Of a DNA stretch of 38,265 bases, positions 35,102-38,265 are shown in pieces; position 1 is the stretch's first letter, and each line of letters opens with the position of its first letter. Both the position numbers and the translations under genes were made by a program. The stretch is from a bacterium (lineage in GTDB: Bacteria; Myxococcota_A; Bradymonadia; REDH01), in the NCBI GenBank assembly GCA_030427825.1, contig JAUICO010000042.1, positions 1 through 38,265 on the forward strand. The letters run 5' to 3'. The notes below the pieces were generated by a model. The model was not told the DNA's origin and made no database searches. It saw only the letters and a list, made by a program, of their open reading frames with translations.

Positions 35102-36865
35102 ATGACATCACGAAACACCACGGCCGGCCCGGCAGCACAGCACGCAGCCGGCCTGCTTTCCGCCCTTCTGGTCTTCAGCGCATTCCTCCTCTCGGCGTGT
35201 GCGACCGACGGAAAGCAGGAGGCGGTTTCCTGCCAGACGACAGCGGACTGCCCACTCGGCGAGGTCTGTCTGGACGGCTCCTGTGCCGCCGCTGAGTGTA
35301 GAACCGAAGCCCAATGCGCCGCCGACCACGATTGCGTCAACGGCCGGTGCATGGCTCCCGACGCGGACACCGGCGTCGACGCGGGCGATGACACAGATAC
35401 GGGCGGTGATACCGGTGGCGACACGGTCGCAGACACCGACGACGCCGACACGCAGGCGGACACAGACGCCGACGAGGTCGTCGAGCAGGACGCGGACACC
35501 AGCGACGAGCCCGAGGTCGTAGATTTCGGCGCCCTCGAGGTCATCGCCACCACGCCGTCCAACGGAGACGTCTCCGTCTCCACCGTCGCCGAGCCCATCA
35601 TCTACTTCAACCAGCCCCTGGCACCGCAGACACTCATCGCCGGCTCGACGATTCGCACGCTGTCACATAGCGGCGGCGTCGTGCCGCGCAGCCTGGTGTA
35701 CAATCCCGCCGACTGGTCGGTGACCCTGGCGCCTGATGTTCCGGGTACGCAGCTCCAGCCGGCCACACCGTACACGGTACAGGTTCGCGACCAGGTGCGA
35801 AGCGAGTCCGGCGAGACCCTGGCGTCCTGGTATGAGTTTCAGTTCGTGACCGCCGCGCCGGGCGGACGGGAGAATCACGAGACCCTCGCGCGCGCCTACG
35901 CGCCGGTCGTCATGCAACAAGTAAACGACCCCGCTATCGACACCTTCGCCGAGCTTGGTTTCGACGGCGATACGGACCCGGGAAACAACCTGGACAACGC
36001 GAGCGGGGCGCACCCGGGGTACACCTACTACATTGTGAGTGAGACCGAGACGCACTGGTTTATCGGCTACACATTCTACTACCCAGGTGTACGGCTGAAC
36101 ACGGTGACAACCGCCGAGCACGACAGCTGGACCGCGATGGTTGTCGTTGAGAAGACGGCCTCCTCTCTGGGCGAATTCCGTGCTGTCTTCACCTATTATC
36201 TCGACGTCAGCAACGCGTGGCTGGCCCCTTCTGCGTGGTACGGCGAAGGCCGGGACATCGGAGAAAACGAAGAGGACATCGCGGGCCGCTTCCTGCAGGC
36301 GGCGTTGGAGAATGACCGCAACATCACCGTCTTCGTCGAAGGCGAGAGGCACGCGCCCTGCCCTCTGGGTGCCAACAGCACAGAGATTGGCTGCGTGCAG
36401 TCGGTCGGAGGCAACGCGCCCTTCGACAACGACGTCACCGGCCTGACCTATCGCGAGGGCCCCTTCGCGCAGGTCATGGGCCAGTCCGCAGACGATGCCC
36501 TGGAGTATGGACTCTTTGATGTGACCAACGAGATATGGCTCAAACGCTATCTGACCGACGGCAACGACCTGACGGACCTGCCTGTACGCTTCGCCAGCGA
36601 CTTCGAATACTCGCCCCGGGATTCCCGCCCCGGCGACGGCATCAAACTCCCCGAGAGACTCGTCTCAGAGCCTGACGTGACCGCTGACCACACGCTGCTG
36701 CCCTTCGCATATGAGGCGCCTCCGATTCAGGAGCCAGGCATGTGGTACGTCGATCCGGCCTATGTCGCCTCTGAACACCTGAGCTTCCCTGAGACCTTCT
36801 CCACGGACTACTGCTACAACCTCTTCCTCGGTATCGACCGCCGCGGTGAGACGGGGTGTGAGTAA
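35102..36865 (+). CDS. Large Cys-rich secreted lipoprotein with Ig-like domain, unknown function
   Basis: ATG 35102 is the plausible start; the frame is open from 34700 but that part has no signal peptide. The 587-residue product starts with a lipoprotein signal (LLSAC, Cys33). It has two short Cys-rich units of the CxxxxDCxxxxxCxxxxC kind (about 40-80), an Asp/Thr-rich acidic linker (about 85-140), and an SbsA-type Ig-like domain (about 143-260, IIYFNQPL ... LVYNPADWSVTLAP ... TPYTVQVRDQV). A C-terminal domain of about 320 residues has recurring Trp/His and acidic motifs (FDGDTDPGNNLDN, EHDSWTAMVVVEK, HTLLPFAYEA). I do not recognise the last domain. It is probably surface exposed. It is divergent from the permease, 193 bases apart. 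Confidence 0.75.
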   Translation: MTSRNTTAGPAAQHAAGLLSALLVFSAFLLSACATDGKQEAVSCQTTADCPLGEVCLDGSCAAAECRTEAQCAADHDCVNGRCMAPDADTGVDAGDDTDTGGDTGGDTVADTDDADTQADTDADEVVEQDADTSDEPEVVDFGALEVIATTPSNGDVSVSTVAEPIIYFNQPLAPQTLIAGSTIRTLSHSGGVVPRSLVYNPADWSVTLAPDVPGTQLQPATPYTVQVRDQVRSESGETLASWYEFQFVTAAPGGRENHETLARAYAPVVMQQVNDPAIDTFAELGFDGDTDPGNNLDNASGAHPGYTYYIVSETETHWFIGYTFYYPGVRLNTVTTAEHDSWTAMVVVEKTASSLGEFRAVFTYYLDVSNAWLAPSAWYGEGRDIGENEEDIAGRFLQAALENDRNITVFVEGERHAPCPLGANSTEIGCVQSVGGNAPFDNDVTGLTYREGPFAQVMGQSADDALEYGLFDVTNEIWLKRYLTDGNDLTDLPVRFASDFEYSPRDSRPGDGIKLPERLVSEPDVTADHTLLPFAYEAPPIQEPGMWYVDPAYVASEHLSFPETFSTDYCYNLFLGIDRRGETGCE

Positions 36866-37003
36866 CCCGGGACAGGTGAGAGAAGCCGGCCGGAGTCAGG
36901 CACGAAAGGAGGGAGATCTGTAGGGACACCCGACCCGGGGTTTCGACCACGCTGTGCTTCCTATTGCGCCGTGCTTCCGAGCTTGACGGCGCTTCCGCGC
37001 TCC

Positions 37004-37255
37004 CTACCCGGACGGCGCTGCCGACCGGCCGCCTTCCGGCTCTTCGTACATCCGAAACGGCTCCAAAGCATCGTCTGGAGCAGGCAGCTCCGGCGGAGTC
37101 AGGCCGCTGTTTGGCGGCGGGCTGTCCCAGCGCGGGCTGGGCTGTTCCGGGTCATCCGTCGCGGTCGCCGTGCGCTGCGTACCACCGCAGGCTGCGACAA
37201 AAACTGCAGCACCGATCGCGATCGCGATAAAGCGGCGACACACGCGCTCAGGCAT
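37004..37255 (-). CDS. Small lipoprotein downstream of tatC
   Basis: An 83-residue protein with a lipoprotein signal (MPERVCRRFIAIAIGAAVFVAAC) and a Pro/Asp-rich tail. The chosen ATG 37255 overlaps the end of tatC by 8 bases, so the two are probably cotranslated. I find no domain. The rest (GTQRTATATDDPEQPSPRWD) looks disordered. Confidence rests on the signal peptide and the overlap. Confidence 0.6.
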   Translation of the reverse strand: MPERVCRRFIAIAIGAAVFVAACGGTQRTATATDDPEQPSPRWDSPPPNSGLTPPELPAPDDALEPFRMYEEPEGGRSAAPSG

Positions 37256-38060
37256 CAGGCTCGACCTCGTCGAGCTCACCTGCCGCCTCGCTCTCGTCCC
37301 CTCCGTCATCCCCGCGCGACTTCGTAATCATGTACGCGATGGCGATGGAGAATACGTAGAGAACCAGCATGGGAACAGCCAGCGCGACCTGGGTCAGGGG
37401 ATCCGGCGGCGTCAGCATCGCGCCAACGACGAACATCCCCACGACCGCGATGCGCCAGTTTCGAATCAACCCGCGGTGGGTCACAATTCCGAGCATCGCC
37501 AGAAACGAGATCGCCACAGGAAGCTCGAAGAGCACACCGAACACGAGCAGCATGCGCGAGGTAAACGCGAAATACTCCTGCATCATGATGTTCGGGCTGG
37601 TGTTCACCGCACCCACGCCGAGCAGGACCTCGATCGCCGGGTCCAACACCACGTAGCGGCAGAAGGTCACACCGCCGTAGAAGAGCACCAGCGAAGAGAG
37701 CAGGAACCAGATTCCCATCTTCTTTTCGCGTTCGTACAGGCCCGGCACCACAAAGAGCCAGAGCTGCAGGAACACGAAGGGAGCGACGGCGATAAAGCCC
37801 GCCAACAACGAGGTCTTCAGGTAGACAACTACCGGCTCGATCAGGCTGCGGTACTCGATGAATTCTGTCTCTTCGGGATGAAGGGCCAGCATCGCGCGCC
37901 CGTACGGCTGCATCATCCAGTCAAAGATCTGCTCATGAAAAGCCCACGCCACGCCAAAGCCGACCACTATCGCGACCATCGACACGATCACGCGGGTACG
38001 CAGCTCGCGAAGATGTTCAGTGACCGGAAGCCGCGCGTCGTTCGGCGGAGCGTCGCTCAC
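37248..38060 (-). CDS. tatC: Sec-independent protein translocase TatC
   Basis: A 270-residue inner-membrane protein with six hydrophobic segments, the substrate receptor of the twin-arginine export system. The N-terminal HLRELRTR motif (near residues 15-22) contacts signal peptides. Then come the first helix (VIVSMVAIVVGFGVAW), a periplasmic loop with MQPYG, the conserved VYLKTSLLAGFIAVAPFVFLQLW stretch, and FGVLFELPVAISFL, which is diagnostic. The C-terminus has an extra acidic tail of about 25 residues. The start is GTG 38060, overlapping the stop of the upstream partial gene, as in a tight tatB-tatC unit. Confidence 0.95.
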   Translation of the reverse strand: MSDAPPNDARLPVTEHLRELRTRVIVSMVAIVVGFGVAWAFHEQIFDWMMQPYGRAMLALHPEETEFIEYRSLIEPVVVYLKTSLLAGFIAVAPFVFLQLWLFVVPGLYEREKKMGIWFLLSSLVLFYGGVTFCRYVVLDPAIEVLLGVGAVNTSPNIMMQEYFAFTSRMLLVFGVLFELPVAISFLAMLGIVTHRGLIRNWRIAVVGMFVVGAMLTPPDPLTQVALAVPMLVLYVFSIAIAYMITKSRGDDGGDESEAAGELDEVEPDA

Positions 38061-38265
38061 GCGTCATCCTCGTCGTCGACGGGCGAGCCGAGGGACGCAA
38101 AGGCCTGGTCCACCGCATCCGAGAGCGTCTCGTCGACGGCCAGGGCCTCCATTGTGACCGCGTCGTCGAAGTCAGCGCCGCGATGAGTCGGCACCGGCGA
38201 CTGGGGGCTATCGGACTCGAACACCGCGTCTGAAGCAATGGGAGCAATCGCCGGCGGAGCAATCT
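38057..38265 (-). CDS. C-terminal end of an acidic, Pro/Ala-rich protein, probably TatB or TatA
   Basis: Only the last 68 codons are inside the window; the gene continues past the right edge. The visible part is a low-complexity acidic tail (start IAPPAIAPIASDAVFES, end SPVDDEDDA). Its TGA overlaps the GTG of tatC. In Tat operons the gene directly before tatC is usually tatB, whose C-terminus is disordered and acidic, so that is my guess. The diagnostic N-terminal membrane helix is off the edge. Confidence 0.55.
   Translation of the reverse strand, partial: IAPPAIAPIASDAVFESDSPQSPVPTHRGADFDDAVTMEALAVDETLSDAVDQAFASLGSPVDDEDDA

Noticed and set aside
38017..38262. Arg-rich minus-strand open frame near the right edge
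   Set aside because: It overlaps the tatC start in another frame. The frame ending in an acidic tail and overlapping the tatC GTG is the plausible gene.

Overview
The window is a chromosomal segment of a GC-rich, diderm bacterium. Its gene content resembles Myxococcota or Bradymonadota-type deltaproteobacteria. The pointers are many Ser/Thr kinases and a PP2C phosphatase, an OmpA-family lipoprotein with thrombospondin type-3 calcium repeats, Cys-rich lipoproteins with Asp/Thr-rich linkers, and the tig-clpP-clpX-lon block behind a tRNA array. The taxonomic placement is inference; no rRNA gene is present. I see no transposase, integrase, CRISPR array or phage gene.

Left part (1-4973): the 3' end of a radical SAM/DUF4080 protein, a GNAT acetyltransferase, a Na/Pi-cotransporter with a PhoU-like tail, and a convergent lipoprotein of the PPP phosphatase superfamily.

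Central part (5131-16541), the most interesting region: two tandem lipoxygenase genes (the first carries an apparent frameshift) are followed by a roughly 1,760-residue signalling protein with kinase, AAA-type ATPase, GAF and class III nucleotide cyclase domains. Fifteen bases beyond it, in convergent orientation, lies a two-gene unit: a Ser/Thr kinase with an N-terminal cyclic-nucleotide-binding domain, and a catalase-related hemoprotein joined to it by a TGATG stop/start overlap. Lipoxygenase plus a catalase-related enzyme is the logic of coral allene oxide synthesis. A cyclase opposite a cyclic-nucleotide-binding kinase suggests a built-in second-messenger loop. I propose an oxylipin synthesis and signalling module. 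A fatty acid desaturase lies nearby (18287-19222), and a GIDE-like membrane protein and a small membrane protein lie in between.

Housekeeping part (18100-27622, all minus strand): tRNA-Asp with its own promoter and terminator; tRNA-Val with its own promoter; and a cluster of tRNA-Pro, Arg(TCT), His, Arg(TCG), Lys and Leu leading directly into tig, clpP, clpX and lon. A consensus-like promoter with a GC-rich discriminator lies just before tRNA-His. Upstream on the same strand are rph and rdgB.

Right part (27631-38265): an envelope unit on the minus strand (DUF4398 lipoprotein, OmpA/TSP3 lipoprotein, repeat-bearing beta-barrel protein). Divergent from it is a zinc-ribbon/pseudokinase/PP2C fusion with a clear terminator, followed by a small Roadblock-like protein. 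Then come a LolC/E-type permease, a large secreted lipoprotein of unknown function, and a Tat translocase unit (a probable tatB tail, tatC, small lipoprotein).
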